Positions 1-8,187 of a stretch of DNA of 64,000 nucleotides are shown in pieces. The notes below the pieces were generated by a model that was not told where the DNA came from, searched no databases, and worked only from the letters and a program-made list of their open reading frames with translations. The stretch comes from JAGOTP01 sp964415465. GTDB taxonomy: Bacteria > Patescibacteriota > Patescibacteriia > 2-12-FULL-60-25. Positions within the stretch are counted from its first letter, which is position 1, and each line of letters begins with the position of its first letter. Location: positions 62,001 to 126,000 of the forward strand of contig CAYQAL010000001.1 of the NCBI GenBank assembly GCA_964415465.1, in the 5' to 3' direction. The position numbers and the translations under genes were made by a program.

Positions 1-2
1 TC

Positions 3-911
3 GAGCCTGGGATGGAAGCGAAGCGGCCAATCAGTGTCATGATCGATAATCAAATAGACGCTCAGCCGTGGTCGGGGGTCGAGCAGGCGTCGCTTGTCAT
101 TGAATCGCCCGTGGAAGGTGGAATTACGCGCTTGATGGCGTTCTTTGATCCCTCTATTCCAACCTCGACACCGATTGGACCTGTGCGAAGCGCTCGTCCG
201 TATTTCTTAGACTGGGCTACTGCTTGGGAAGCCGGTTATGCGCACGTCGGAGGGAGCCCGGAGGCGCTGGATCGCATCAAACGGTTGGGGAATGCCTTTT
301 TCAATATCGACGAAATGGCGAACAGTACGACCTTTTATCGAGACCGTACGAAGCCAGCGCCACACAATGTCTACACCTCAATCGATCGGTTGACGCAGAC
401 GATGGATCGTCGATATGGCACGAGTACGGCGACGTATGCAAACTGGCGTTTCGAACAGCTCGCGACCTCAACCACTGATGTGATCGCCGTATCCTCGATC
501 CGGATTCCGTATGGCGGCTCTTACTCTATTACCTGGAAATATGATCCGCAGCTCGGGTTATACCGACGTTTGAAGGGGAGTGCTATCCAGAAAACGCGTG
601 AAGGAAACGAGTTGCTCGCGGCCAATGTGGCAGTCATAAAAACAGACTCACAAGTGCTAGACGACAAGGGCAGACTGTCGCTCAGAACAACCGGTGGGGG
701 CGATGCGATTCTCTATCGAGGCGGAAAAAAGTATATCGCTCGTTGGAGTCGTTCGCAGAATGAGCCGATTCGTTTCGAAGGAGCGGACGGAACCCAGTAT
801 CCGCTCACGGCTGGGACAACCTGGATTCAGGTGACGACGGACGATCGAATTTTTGGAGGGTTAACGCCAACCACGCCAGTCACAGCCACGACTACGTCTT
901 CAACGCCGTAA
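3..911 (+). CDS. DUF3048 (YerB-family) protein, 5' end cut by window
   Basis: The reading frame is open to the window edge, so the start and probably a signal peptide lie upstream; the first visible ATG is at 12. The motif RPISVMIDN near the visible N-terminus, followed by a segment with GPVRSARPYF, is characteristic of the DUF3048 family, of which Bacillus YerB is a lipoprotein member. A C-terminal half of the DUF3048_C kind follows, ending in a Thr/Pro-rich tail. The family is extracytoplasmic with no established biochemical role. The 3' end overlaps the convergent prmC by 20 nt. Family assignment is confident; function is unknown. Confidence 0.8.
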   Translation, partial: EPGMEAKRPISVMIDNQIDAQPWSGVEQASLVIESPVEGGITRLMAFFDPSIPTSTPIGPVRSARPYFLDWATAWEAGYAHVGGSPEALDRIKRLGNAFFNIDEMANSTTFYRDRTKPAPHNVYTSIDRLTQTMDRRYGTSTATYANWRFEQLATSTTDVIAVSSIRIPYGGSYSITWKYDPQLGLYRRLKGSAIQKTREGNELLAANVAVIKTDSQVLDDKGRLSLRTTGGGDAILYRGGKKYIARWSRSQNEPIRFEGADGTQYPLTAGTTWIQVTTDDRIFGGLTPTTPVTATTTSSTP

Positions 912-1776
912 AGCGTTTGGCGCCGTTTTGATCGAGTTCAGTGAAAACGGCAGCCTGAGGGAAAAGGTGCTGTAGATGGGCTGCCAGCTTCTTCGCTTGG
1001 CGCGGATCATGTTCGAATAAGACGATGTCACCGGTGCGTTGTTCTAACAAGGGTTTCAACTCATCGATGAATTGGTTGATGATCCAAAGTCCATTCTGTT
1101 TTGCGAAGAGCGCGCCTAGCGGTTCATAACCCGTCACTTGTTTCTGCACCTTTGGTTGATCGGCTTGAGGTAGATAGGGGAGATTCGCCACGATCAACCA
1201 GTGTTTTTGACTGTGGAGTTTCAGCCAGCGTTTGATGCTGTTTGCGACCAATGAGCCTCGACAAAACGTAACATTTTTTGTTCCAAGGCGCTTGCCATTT
1301 TGTTTTGCAACGCTAAGAGCAGAAGCGGATATGTCACTCGCCAGCACTTGAAGGTGAGGCAGCGCATGAGCAATGGAAAGCGCGAGACAGCCGCTACCTG
1401 TTCCTACATCCCAAACGGCCCAAGGTTTTTTTGTCTGATGTGTTTCTTCAATGGCTGTCTGAATAAGCCACTCACTCTCTGGTCGTGGAATGAGTACGCG
1501 TTGATCTACGAAAAATGTCTGACCAAAGAAGGGCGCTTGTTTGAATAAGTAGGCGAGTGGCTCTAACGCGACGCGCCGTTCAGCAAGCTCGGAAATTCGA
1601 CGGAGATCGGTTTTTGAAATGTGTACGTCAGGGTGAAGGGCGATCCAGGTTCGATCTTGTTTGAGAATATGTCCAACAAGAAGCTCAGCCTCGAACCAAC
1701 GTTGATCTAGGGGACGAATGGTAGAAGCGAGCGTTTTTACCAAATGAGTGACGAGTTCACGAACCGTGGGAAGCAT
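892..1776 (-). CDS. prmC: Peptide chain release factor N5-glutamine methyltransferase PrmC/HemK
   Basis: Methylates the glutamine of the GGQ motif of release factors RF1/RF2 using S-adenosylmethionine. The 294-residue protein has the usual layout: a helical N-terminal domain (about 1-75), then a Rossmann methyltransferase domain. DVGTGSGC (123-130) is the SAM-binding motif I, and NLPY (198-201) is the family form of NPPY that holds the substrate glutamine. RPESE (98-102) replaces the common RPETE. A -10-like TACACT lies about 15 nt upstream of the ATG and no Shine-Dalgarno is visible. It converges on the DUF3048 gene and overlaps it by 20 nt. Confidence 0.93.
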   Translation of the reverse strand: MLPTVRELVTHLVKTLASTIRPLDQRWFEAELLVGHILKQDRTWIALHPDVHISKTDLRRISELAERRVALEPLAYLFKQAPFFGQTFFVDQRVLIPRPESEWLIQTAIEETHQTKKPWAVWDVGTGSGCLALSIAHALPHLQVLASDISASALSVAKQNGKRLGTKNVTFCRGSLVANSIKRWLKLHSQKHWLIVANLPYLPQADQPKVQKQVTGYEPLGALFAKQNGLWIINQFIDELKPLLEQRTGDIVLFEHDPRQAKKLAAHLQHLFPQAAVFTELDQNGAKRFTALKT

Positions 1777-1811
1777 AGGACTAGCCTCAGTGTACGGGGC
1801 TTTTGCTTATC

Positions 1812-1840
1812 TTGTCACTTTTGGACCGGTTCGCTATGCT
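1812..1840 (+). promoter_or_regulatory. Promoter of tRNA-Val
   Basis: -35 TTGTCA (1812-1817), 17-bp spacer, -10 TATGCT (1835-1840), placing the start of transcription a few bases before the tRNA at 1853. Confidence 0.7.
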
Positions 1841-1852
1841 CCTTCCGCGCAC

Positions 1853-1929
1853 GGACGTTTAGCTCAGCTGGTTAGAGCGCACGATTCACATTCGTGAGGT
1901 CACTGGTTCGATCCCAGTAACGTCCACCA
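1853..1929 (+). tRNA. tRNA-Val (anticodon CAC)
   Basis: Full cloverleaf: acceptor GGACGTT/AACGTCC, D stem GCTC/GAGC, anticodon stem CACGA/TCGTG with loop TTCACAT giving anticodon CAC, and a T loop with TTCGATC. Discriminator A and an encoded CCA are at 1926-1929. A terminator follows at once, so it is transcribed alone. Confidence 0.96.
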
Positions 1930-1930
1930 T

Positions 1931-1962
1931 AAAAACACCGCCCTCACAGGCGGTGTTTTTAT
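1931..1962 (+). terminator. Rho-independent terminator after tRNA-Val
   Basis: Perfect 12-bp stem AAAAACACCGCC/GGCGGTGTTTTT with a 6-nt loop and a T-run. A second small dyad, TTGGCT/AGCCAA, lies just downstream. Confidence 0.93.
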
Positions 1963-2108
1963 TTGGCTTATTTTAGCCAAATTTCTGACATGCGATTTTT
2001 CTGCGACTTACGTTAATAGTACACGATTTATAATAAAATGTCAATAGCTTATATTATTTTTCTGGGCGATTGAGCGACGGGCGAGGTTCTGCTAAACTTT
2101 GGTCAGAT

Positions 2109-2420
2109 ATGACCGTTATTATTGGATTGGTTATTGGAATTCTTGTCCTGATCGTCGGATTCGTGATCTATCGTATCGGACTCGAGATTTTAGACGAAGG
2201 CGACTACTTCTTTTACGCCGTCGGTTTTTTCTTGTTGTTATTCGTCGTCGCTGGCGTAGCGCTCTATTTCTTGCTTCCACGACCACCAGGACCGGCTGAC
2301 CTTGGAACGCTCGCTCCAGGTCGTGTTTTGAATAACGTCACTGAATTTGCGAATGGGATGTATGGTGAGCAGTTGCCAGCGCCATCAGTTCAATCGATTA
2401 GTTATTCTGTTGCGGAGTAA
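2109..2420 (+). CDS. Small membrane protein of unknown function
   Basis: 103 residues from the ATG at 2109. An in-frame TTG at 2070 exists, but the ATG fits better: an extended -10 (TGCTAAACT) ends about 10 nt before it, as in many genes of this window. Two hydrophobic segments (about residues 2-22 and 35-58) are joined by an acidic stretch EILDEGDYF. The C-terminal half is soluble, with a PRPPGPAD hinge. I do not recognise the family. A strong hairpin at 2430-2470 ends the unit, so it is monocistronic. Confidence 0.7.
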   Translation: MTVIIGLVIGILVLIVGFVIYRIGLEILDEGDYFFYAVGFFLLLFVVAGVALYFLLPRPPGPADLGTLAPGRVLNNVTEFANGMYGEQLPAPSVQSISYSVAE

Positions 2421-2429
2421 GTGCGAAAC

Positions 2430-2470
2430 GGCTCTGCTTTACCTATAGCCTTTATAGACAAAGCGGAGCC
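2430..2470 (+). terminator. Hairpin terminator after the 2109 gene
   Basis: 11-bp stem GGCTCTGCTTT/AAAGCGGAGCC with one G-T pair and a 19-nt loop, then CTTGTT. Confidence 0.7.
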
Positions 2471-2533
2471 CTTGTTCCAGGAGGGGTAACGAACTTACCA
2501 CACACGTGTGTGAGAGGTTACGGTGGAACAAGG
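2470..2533 (-). terminator. Long compound hairpin after the high-GC lipoprotein gene
   Basis: Three nested dyads: CCTTGTTCCA/TGGAACAAGG (10 bp, perfect), GTAAC/GTTAC, and the palindrome CACACACGTGTGTG at the tip. It begins about 14 nt after the stop codon of the minus-strand lipoprotein. The 14-mer GTTCCAGGAGGGGT occurs in it (2474-2487) and again at the end of the gene (2557-2570). Confidence 0.7.
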
Positions 2534-2547
2534 TTGAGTGAACGACG

Positions 2548-3249
2548 CTAGTTGCCGTTCCAGGAGGGGTGGTCGCTCGAGAAGAGAATGTGCTGCGGAG
2601 AGGCGGCTGCTCCGCTGGGGAAGTCGTGATCGACGAGTCCGAGCGCGAGCGACGTCCATCGGATTCGCCGGTGCGCTGCCTCGGTGATGCCGTACGAGCC
2701 GGTCGTTGTGTCGTAGGCCACCGTGTAGGTGGTTGCGAGAGTCCAGGAGGACCCGACCAGGTAGTAGGCGTTCACGAGCGGACGGTCCATGTCCCAGACA
2801 TCCGACCGGACATCGAGGTAGAACTCGATGCTCGAGTTGTTGTCCAGGTAGTACATGGTGACCTGGCAGAGCCCGGTCGAGACCGAGGCGCAGGCCGCGT
2901 CCCACTTGTCCCAGATGTCCTTCACCCAGATGCGGGTAGTCGTGGGCGACGTGCCCGTCTCGTAGACCGTGGGCGACGTGCCGACGTCCCATCCACCCGA
3001 CCACATGCGGCCAGCGGAAAGGATGTTGGTGCTGGCACCGCTCGGTGCGACGATGACGTAGTCGCACATGCCACTGCCTGCCCAGCGACCCAGCGTGCAC
3101 TCGGTGTCGGTCTCGGCGGGGTTGCCGACGACCGCTTGAACGGTGCTGCGGATGGGGGTGTCGGCGGAGGGCGGAGAGGTGCATCCCGCCAGGTTGAAGC
3201 CGAGGATCATGGCCAACATGGTCATGATCCAACCGTGAATGAGACGCAT
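2548..3249 (-). CDS. Putative lipoprotein, high-GC codon usage
   Basis: 233 residues. The N-terminus is a lipoprotein signal peptide: a short charged start, a hydrophobic core, then the lipobox LAGC with Cys23 as the lipidation site. The mature part is rich in Ser, Thr, Trp and Tyr with four Cys (for example TECTLG, GMCDY, ACASVSTGLC), which suggests a beta-rich exported domain held by disulfides. I do not recognise the family. A purine-rich AAGAAGG lies 6-12 nt upstream of the ATG. Third codon positions are far richer in G+C than in the flanking genes, which points to transfer. This frame was preferred to two overlapping frames because only it has a signal peptide. Confidence 0.7.
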   Translation of the reverse strand: MRLIHGWIMTMLAMILGFNLAGCTSPPSADTPIRSTVQAVVGNPAETDTECTLGRWAGSGMCDYVIVAPSGASTNILSAGRMWSGGWDVGTSPTVYETGTSPTTTRIWVKDIWDKWDAACASVSTGLCQVTMYYLDNNSSIEFYLDVRSDVWDMDRPLVNAYYLVGSSWTLATTYTVAYDTTTGSYGITEAAHRRIRWTSLALGLVDHDFPSGAAASPQHILFSSDHPSWNGN

Positions 3250-3304
3250 GACGAACCTTCTTTCCAGAGACGTCGCAGTTGAGGGAATTCTCTCATGCCC
3301 GTCC

Positions 3305-3366
3305 TGGAATAATACTTTACATAATAAAATGTTATTCCAAAACGCGAGTAGGTGAGTAGCCTACTC
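3305..3366. repeat. Two inverted repeats upstream of the lipoprotein gene
   Basis: TGGAATAA (3305-3312) pairs with TTATTCCA (3332-3339), and GAGTAGG (3346-3352) pairs with CCTACTC (3360-3366). The stretch is AT-rich and lies between the start of the lipoprotein gene and the end of the next minus-strand gene, so it probably holds the promoter or operator of the former. Confidence 0.4.
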
Positions 3367-3394
3367 AAGTGATGCTGAATTGTCAAAATTTCTT

Positions 3395-4699
3395 TTATTC
3401 AGGAATCGTCGCGTGGAGTGGTTCTTCGTGCGGATGTTTTCCTTGTAGCAAAGCTTGAAGACGTTCATAACCAAGCGAGGGGGCGGAACCGTAACCGTTC
3501 CAGGCCATACGTGCTAAGCCGCCAGAGCGTTTCCAGTCCGAGAGCCATTCACTGAGTGTTTCAAGTTCAAGGGGAGGTAGGCCGGCTTGAACCCCTCGGA
3601 GCCAGGCGTACCGCGCTTCTTCTTGGCCGCCGATCGGAGGTTGAGCGATGATCGGCAAGCCTAAACCAGTGTAGAACACCCATGGATTGGGAGCGGTCCA
3701 CAGAACGTCGATGGTTGGGAGGGCTTCCGTGAATGAGGCGAAGGCGACAGTTTCGTTTTCATGGGTGTGAACAATGAGTGATGAGCCGAGGTGGCGATGG
3801 AGCGTTTGGTTTCGAACGATCGCTTCAATTGAGCGTGCGCGGGCGAGATCGCTCCCGGTAAACAAATGGATGATTAATTCTCCATTTCGAATTGCTTTCC
3901 CAGCGCCTTGCATAAGGCGAATGAGATCATGCGTTCGCCAGCCGCTGTCGGCAACGAGACCGAGAGACAGAGGTTGATGTCGGTGTGCGGCCTGCTTCTT
4001 CTGTGGGCGGAACACGTGCTCTGGGTCGAGGCGCGCGATGCGGGCTTCTACGTCCGCGTGTAACCCTTTGCGTGAAATGCTGCCTGCTGCAAATGGGAAG
4101 CCGAAGTGATGGATACGCTCAGCAGGGACGCCATAGGCTTGCAAGCGTTCTTCGGCCATCTTGGTTGGAACCAAAAACCGAATATGGGTATGCGCAGGTT
4201 CAAGCGGTGCCCACGCACGAGACGGATCAGCCGCGTGGCAGATAAGGTAAATCGGCGCCGGGTACCCATGAACTTCAGCGCTAAAGGCTAGCACCTGCGA
4301 GCTCGTAATAAGTGGGAGCGGATTTTTTGAAAGATGCTGGATGAAATCACGGCCGAGATGTTGATGCTGTAGGTAGTAATAAAACTCAATTAAACGACGA
4401 TTCCAATTGGCTTGATCGCGTTGTGGGTAGCGCGAAGGGAGGCGATGAACAAATTGCTCTGTCAGACGTCGTAACGTCGATCCGATCACAGGAATGCGGC
4501 TGAGCGACGCAACGAAGGTCGGTTGTTCTTGGAGATGATCCCAGAGCTTACGATCACGAGCCGGAATACCTGCATACCGATCGGCACGCAAAATACGGTT
4601 GTCGTGAGAAAAATCACGGCAGGCCTGAGCGATAATATCAACGCCTTTTCCAAGCGGCGCCGACACGACCCAGGCATCAAAAGAACGACGAGTCGCCAT
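3395..4699 (-). CDS. Glycosyltransferase-like (GT-B fold) protein
   Basis: 434 residues, soluble, no signal peptide. The opening VVSAPLGKGVDIIAQA resembles the N-terminal beta-alpha unit of MurG-like enzymes, and the second half has features of a nucleotide-sugar domain (LGLVADSGWRTHDLI, then ALPTIDVLWTAPNPWVFYTGLGLPIIAQPPIGGQEEARYAWL, cited here only to locate it at about 325-365: start ALPTIDVLW, end QEEARYAWL). The FYTGLGLPIIAQ stretch matches the place where MurG-type enzymes check for an acceptable donor site. Substrate and pathway cannot be told. An extended -10 (TGCTATACT) lies about 10 nt before the ATG. Confidence 0.5.
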   Translation of the reverse strand: MATRRSFDAWVVSAPLGKGVDIIAQACRDFSHDNRILRADRYAGIPARDRKLWDHLQEQPTFVASLSRIPVIGSTLRRLTEQFVHRLPSRYPQRDQANWNRRLIEFYYYLQHQHLGRDFIQHLSKNPLPLITSSQVLAFSAEVHGYPAPIYLICHAADPSRAWAPLEPAHTHIRFLVPTKMAEERLQAYGVPAERIHHFGFPFAAGSISRKGLHADVEARIARLDPEHVFRPQKKQAAHRHQPLSLGLVADSGWRTHDLIRLMQGAGKAIRNGELIIHLFTGSDLARARSIEAIVRNQTLHRHLGSSLIVHTHENETVAFASFTEALPTIDVLWTAPNPWVFYTGLGLPIIAQPPIGGQEEARYAWLRGVQAGLPPLELETLSEWLSDWKRSGGLARMAWNGYGSAPSLGYERLQALLQGKHPHEEPLHATIPE

Positions 4700-4721
4700 G
4701 GAGACAAGTATAGCAGTTCTT

Positions 4722-5171
4722 CTATTTTTTGGCGCGGCGAGACGGAGAGGCTTTGGAGGTGGAAGAATGAACGGTAGAAGCCATGTCGATTTCTTTTGTG
4801 TATGTGTCGAAATTGTCGTCGTAGGTTTTTTCGATCAACTGCTCCAAGGCTTCTTGATTGGTGAGGACGAGTTGGTCGCCTAATTCACGTTCCGTGTCTT
4901 GGCGTGCGCGGTACCAGGCCCATTCGTCGGTATAGGCATACCAGCTGTACTCCCAGAGGCGATCTTCTTCTTCGTGAAATTGCGAATGGGCTTCTTCCTC
5001 GCCTAACTCAAGTAGACGCTCAAGATGTGCGAGGAGCGCAGGTGGTTCCTTACTTTCTTCGCCACGTTCACGTCGAAAGGTCTCTTCGATGATGTAGTGC
5101 GAGAGAAGCGAGCGATGAACGAGTGTGAGTTGTTCGTGGGTAAGACCAAGAGAGTAGAAGGCGTCTGTCAT
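4722..5171 (-). CDS. Hypothetical acidic helical protein
   Basis: 149 residues, mostly helical and strongly acidic in the middle (LLELGEEEAHSQFHEEEDR), with a basic, Ser-rich tail SPSRRAKK. No membrane segment or known motif is visible and I do not recognise it. Its ATG overlaps the stop of the upstream pilin-like gene by 4 nt (5168-5171), so the two are translationally coupled and probably belong to one envelope-related operon running from 6302 downwards. Confidence 0.6.
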   Translation of the reverse strand: MTDAFYSLGLTHEQLTLVHRSLLSHYIIEETFRRERGEESKEPPALLAHLERLLELGEEEAHSQFHEEEDRLWEYSWYAYTDEWAWYRARQDTERELGDQLVLTNQEALEQLIEKTYDDNFDTYTKEIDMASTVHSSTSKASPSRRAKK

Positions 5172-5656
5172 AGAGGCTTGGGAGAAGCGCTACTAGGTTG
5201 CGGTACGATTGGGTCAGGGGTTCGTACTCGTAGCTCAAAGCACTTCTCACCGATGGGATGGGCCCAGTTGATCAGGTCGCCATACGGTCGAGGAGTGTTT
5301 TGCGAGCGGTCGGTTTCTGTTTCAAATGTGGCGCACAGTTCGTAGGTTGGATCGGTCGCTGAGCGAACCCGATACGTGTAGGACGCGCCGGTCTTTGGAT
5401 CAGTGACCTGAGTGGCAAGGTGTGGCTGATTCCTGACGAGCGTAGCGAGATCGGGCGGGAGGGTCTTTTGGGCGGTCTGGTAGTAAGCATCCACGGCGTA
5501 GCTGATTGATTGTAGGCTCGTGATGCGCTGTTCGTCGAGCGCTTCTCGACGTCGTTCTGCGGGAGAGCCAGCGACAAACAGTCCACCAAAAATCGCTGCG
5601 ACTACCGTGATGCAGAAGCTCCAGCGCAGAATGCGAATAGCAAGAGGCGTGCGCAT
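5168..5656 (-). CDS. Membrane-anchored pilin-like protein
   Basis: 162 residues from the ATG at 5656, one base past the upstream stop; the frame stays open to 5710. One N-terminal membrane segment (about 10-32, ILRWSFCITVVAAIFGGLFV) is followed by a helix with RITSLQSISYAVDAYY and a small domain with TLPPDLATL and a Tyr/Thr-rich segment. That order is typical of type II pseudopilin-like proteins found widely in Parcubacteria, but no prepilin cleavage site is clear. The C-terminus is Pro/Ser-rich. It lies between the DUF5671 gene and the 149-residue acidic protein. Confidence 0.55.
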   Translation of the reverse strand: MRTPLAIRILRWSFCITVVAAIFGGLFVAGSPAERRREALDEQRITSLQSISYAVDAYYQTAQKTLPPDLATLVRNQPHLATQVTDPKTGASYTYRVRSATDPTYELCATFETETDRSQNTPRPYGDLINWAHPIGEKCFELRVRTPDPIVPQPSSASPKPL

Positions 5657-5657
5657 A

Positions 5658-6302
5658 TTAGGCTTTGTGATCTTCTTCATCGCGGCGCAGATCCCAGAGG
5701 TAATAGCCAAAGGCAGTACCGGCGATGATGAGAACGATCAGGACTTTTAAGAGGAAACGTGCGCCGAGTTCGCCTCCCAACAGGGAAGAGACGAGTGTGA
5801 TCAGGTCGATGATAATCGTGACGGCAGCGACGAATAGTGTGAGGTACGTCAGCCATTTGCGCACTTTGGATTTTCGTTTTTGTGGGTCACGTGTGAGTGC
5901 TCGTTCAAGGACATGATTCAAGACCAAGAAAATGGGGAACGTGATAAGAAGCGACGCAGTTGAGGTGCGAATGGTTGAAAGGACGTTCGTGTATTGATAG
6001 GGGTTATTCAGCATGTCTGGGAGTGCTCGGTTGACGAGGGAAAAGAGCAGGCTGCCAAACGACACCGCGGTAATGTAGAGCGTTAAAAACAAGACGAGAT
6101 ATAAGAAGGCTTCACGAGCCGGGAGATAGGGTTCGCGACGGGGAACAGGGAGCGAAAATCCATCGATTTCAACAAATTTGTCGAGCGCAGCGTTGATTTC
6201 TTCTTCTGGCCAGCCGGCTTGCGTGAGGGCGGCGGCAATCTTGTGTTTGGACTCGCCTTGTTCGAGTGCGCGTCGAAGAAACGGCTGTAAATCGTAGGCC
6301 AT
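5658..6302 (-). CDS. DUF5671 multi-pass membrane protein
   Basis: 214 residues from the ATG at 6302. The N-terminus (LQPFLRRALEQGESKHKIAAALTQAGWPEEEI, beginning at residue 4; only its outline is used) is a UBA-like helical unit, as in many DUF5671 proteins of Patescibacteria. Four hydrophobic segments follow at roughly 50-75, 95-115, 145-168 and 180-200. The family's function is unknown. It is first in a run of three same-strand genes with overlaps of a few bases. The family assignment supports a Patescibacteria origin. Confidence 0.7.
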   Translation of the reverse strand: MAYDLQPFLRRALEQGESKHKIAAALTQAGWPEEEINAALDKFVEIDGFSLPVPRREPYLPAREAFLYLVLFLTLYITAVSFGSLLFSLVNRALPDMLNNPYQYTNVLSTIRTSTASLLITFPIFLVLNHVLERALTRDPQKRKSKVRKWLTYLTLFVAAVTIIIDLITLVSSLLGGELGARFLLKVLIVLIIAGTAFGYYLWDLRRDEEDHKA

Positions 6303-6344
6303 ATACAACAAGGCTACGTCGAAAGAGCGGGGCTGTCGAGTTGC

Positions 6345-6932
6345 TTATTCAGCTCGCTTCGCGGCTTCCAGTTGCGTCTGGATGAGCCCAAGTAGTGCTT
6401 CTTTTCCGGTGCCGGTGCGGGCAGAGAAGAAGACGGCGGATGCGTTCACGCCTTGGCGGATAAGAGCATGTTGAAGTTGGGCTTTTTCGGATTGCGAAAG
6501 TTTGTCTGATTTATTGACGACCAAGATCCACGGGAGCTTTTGTTCTTGTAAATAGAGGGCCATTTCTCCATCGAGAGGAGAGGAGAGTCCGACGGCGGCA
6601 TCGATCACAAGGAGAATCAGCGTGGGTGGCATGAGCAGGGTGTCGTAGATCATCTGCTCAAGTTCTTCACGTTCTTTTTTGGATTGCTTGGCGAAACCGT
6701 ACCCTGGCAAGTCCAATAACGAAAACGACTTTCCAAAGGTGTAGCGGTTGATGAGGCGTGTGCGGCCTGGGGTGTTACTCGTGCGGGCGAGGTCTTTTTG
6801 ACCACCCAAACGGTTCACGAGGCTGGATTTTCCCACGTTCGACCGGCCCACCAAGACGATGTGGGGGAGGGTGCTGGGCAGATCCTTAGGGCTTGGGTAG
6901 CTGCGTTCAAAGGCGGCCGGGGTGATAGACAT
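6345..6932 (-). CDS. engB: Ribosome biogenesis GTPase EngB (YsxC/YihA)
   Basis: TRAFAC-class GTPase needed for assembly of the large ribosomal subunit. The 195-residue length is normal for the family. Visible motifs: P-loop GRSNVGKSS (29-37), switch II DLPG (72-75), base-recognition NKSD (138-141) and a G5-type SA near 170. An extended -10 (TGCTACTCT) precedes the ATG by about 10 nt and there is no Shine-Dalgarno. It is divergent from the malic enzyme gene, with a 58-nt gap holding both promoters. Confidence 0.95.
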   Translation of the reverse strand: MSITPAAFERSYPSPKDLPSTLPHIVLVGRSNVGKSSLVNRLGGQKDLARTSNTPGRTRLINRYTFGKSFSLLDLPGYGFAKQSKKEREELEQMIYDTLLMPPTLILLVIDAAVGLSSPLDGEMALYLQEQKLPWILVVNKSDKLSQSEKAQLQHALIRQGVNASAVFFSARTGTGKEALLGLIQTQLEAAKRAE

Positions 6933-6990
6933 GTCGGAGAGAGTAGCAAACTTGGCAGAAATCCCCTAGAGAGGCATCCTACAAGGCACT

Positions 6991-8139
6991 ATGTCTACCT
7001 GGAATGAGATTCAACAAGCTTCGATTGACTTGCACCGAAAGAACAAAGGCGTGATTCAGATGCAGCCGAAGGTATCCGTGGAAAATCGTGCCGATTTGAC
7101 CCTTGTTTATACGCCAGGGGTGGGAGCGGTTTCGAGTTTGATTGCTGAACACCCAGAGCAGGCGGATGAATTGACCTGGCGTAAGAATACGGTGGCCGTC
7201 ATCTCTGATGGATCGGCTGTCTTGGGGCTTGGAAACATTGGTCCAGCCGCCGCTCTTCCCGTTATGGAAGGGAAGTGCGCGATCTTTAAGCGTTTTGCAG
7301 GAATCGATGCCGTGCCATTGGTATTGAACACGCAGGACACCGAAGAGATCATTAAGATCTGCACGGCTCTTGCGCCAAGTTTTGGAGCGCTCCAGTTTGA
7401 AGATATTTCTGCACCACGTTGTTTTGAGATTGAGCGTCGTGTGCAGGAGGCGTTAGACATCCCGGTTATGCACGACGACCAACATGGAACAGCGATTGTG
7501 TCGTTAGCGGCGCTCCTGAATGCCACGAAGGTGGTCGAAAAAAAGTTGAAAGACTGTCGTGTGATATTGAATGGAGCCGGTGCGGCTGGAACGGCGATCG
7601 CGAAGCTGCTCAACGTGTATGGCGTGAAGCAGTTGATTGCAGTAGATCGTACGGGGGCGATCTTTGCTGGTCGGGGTGATTTGAATCCAGAGAAACAAGC
7701 CTTGGCTGAGATTACGAATAAAGAGCGTCGAAATGGATCGTTGCTTGATGTCGCAAAGGATGCCGATATTTTGATTGGCATTAGCGCGGCAGGTGCGTTC
7801 TCACCAGAGGTTGTGAAAGTCATGGCGAAAGATCCAATTGTGATTGCGCTCGCCAACCCGGTTCCAGAGATCTTGCCTGATGTTGCGAAAGAAGCGGGTG
7901 TAGCTGTGCTTGCAACGGGTCGGAGTGATTTCGCGAACCAGGTGAACAATGCGTTGTGTTATCCAGGGTTGTTCCGTGGGATGTTGGACCATGATGTAAA
8001 GAAAGTGACGGATGAGATCAAGCTACGTGCTGCTCATGCAATTGCTTCGATGGTGCCAAATCCAACGGCGGACCGCATCATTCCAGCGATGTTTGATGAG
8101 GGATTGATGGAAACGGTTGCGAAGAGTGTTATCGGTTAA
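6991..8139 (+). CDS. NAD(P)-dependent malic enzyme
   Basis: Oxidative decarboxylation of malate to pyruvate and CO2. 382 residues, the short prokaryotic form without the phosphotransacetylase-like domain. The N-terminal malic domain carries VYTPGVGAV and the Lys/Asp active-site region around GNIGPAAALPVMEGK, and VMHDDQHGTAIV carries metal-binding acidic residues. The NAD-binding domain has the dinucleotide motif GAGAAGTAIA. It stands alone between engB and ftsE with no partner from a citrate cycle, so it probably serves NAD(P)H or pyruvate supply in a fermentative cell. The cofactor cannot be assigned by eye. Confidence 0.92.
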   Translation: MSTWNEIQQASIDLHRKNKGVIQMQPKVSVENRADLTLVYTPGVGAVSSLIAEHPEQADELTWRKNTVAVISDGSAVLGLGNIGPAAALPVMEGKCAIFKRFAGIDAVPLVLNTQDTEEIIKICTALAPSFGALQFEDISAPRCFEIERRVQEALDIPVMHDDQHGTAIVSLAALLNATKVVEKKLKDCRVILNGAGAAGTAIAKLLNVYGVKQLIAVDRTGAIFAGRGDLNPEKQALAEITNKERRNGSLLDVAKDADILIGISAAGAFSPEVVKVMAKDPIVIALANPVPEILPDVAKEAGVAVLATGRSDFANQVNNALCYPGLFRGMLDHDVKKVTDEIKLRAAHAIASMVPNPTADRIIPAMFDEGLMETVAKSVIG

Positions 8140-8187
8140 CAAGTGCACAGATTGATCGTGGTATACTAAGACCGATACTCGGTCCTT

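Noticed and set aside
2569..3282. Plus-strand ORF of 237 codons across the high-GC lipoprotein
   Set aside because: A shadow frame from GC-rich third positions; the minus-strand frame has a lipoprotein signal peptide and a Lys/Arg/Ser composition of a normal protein.
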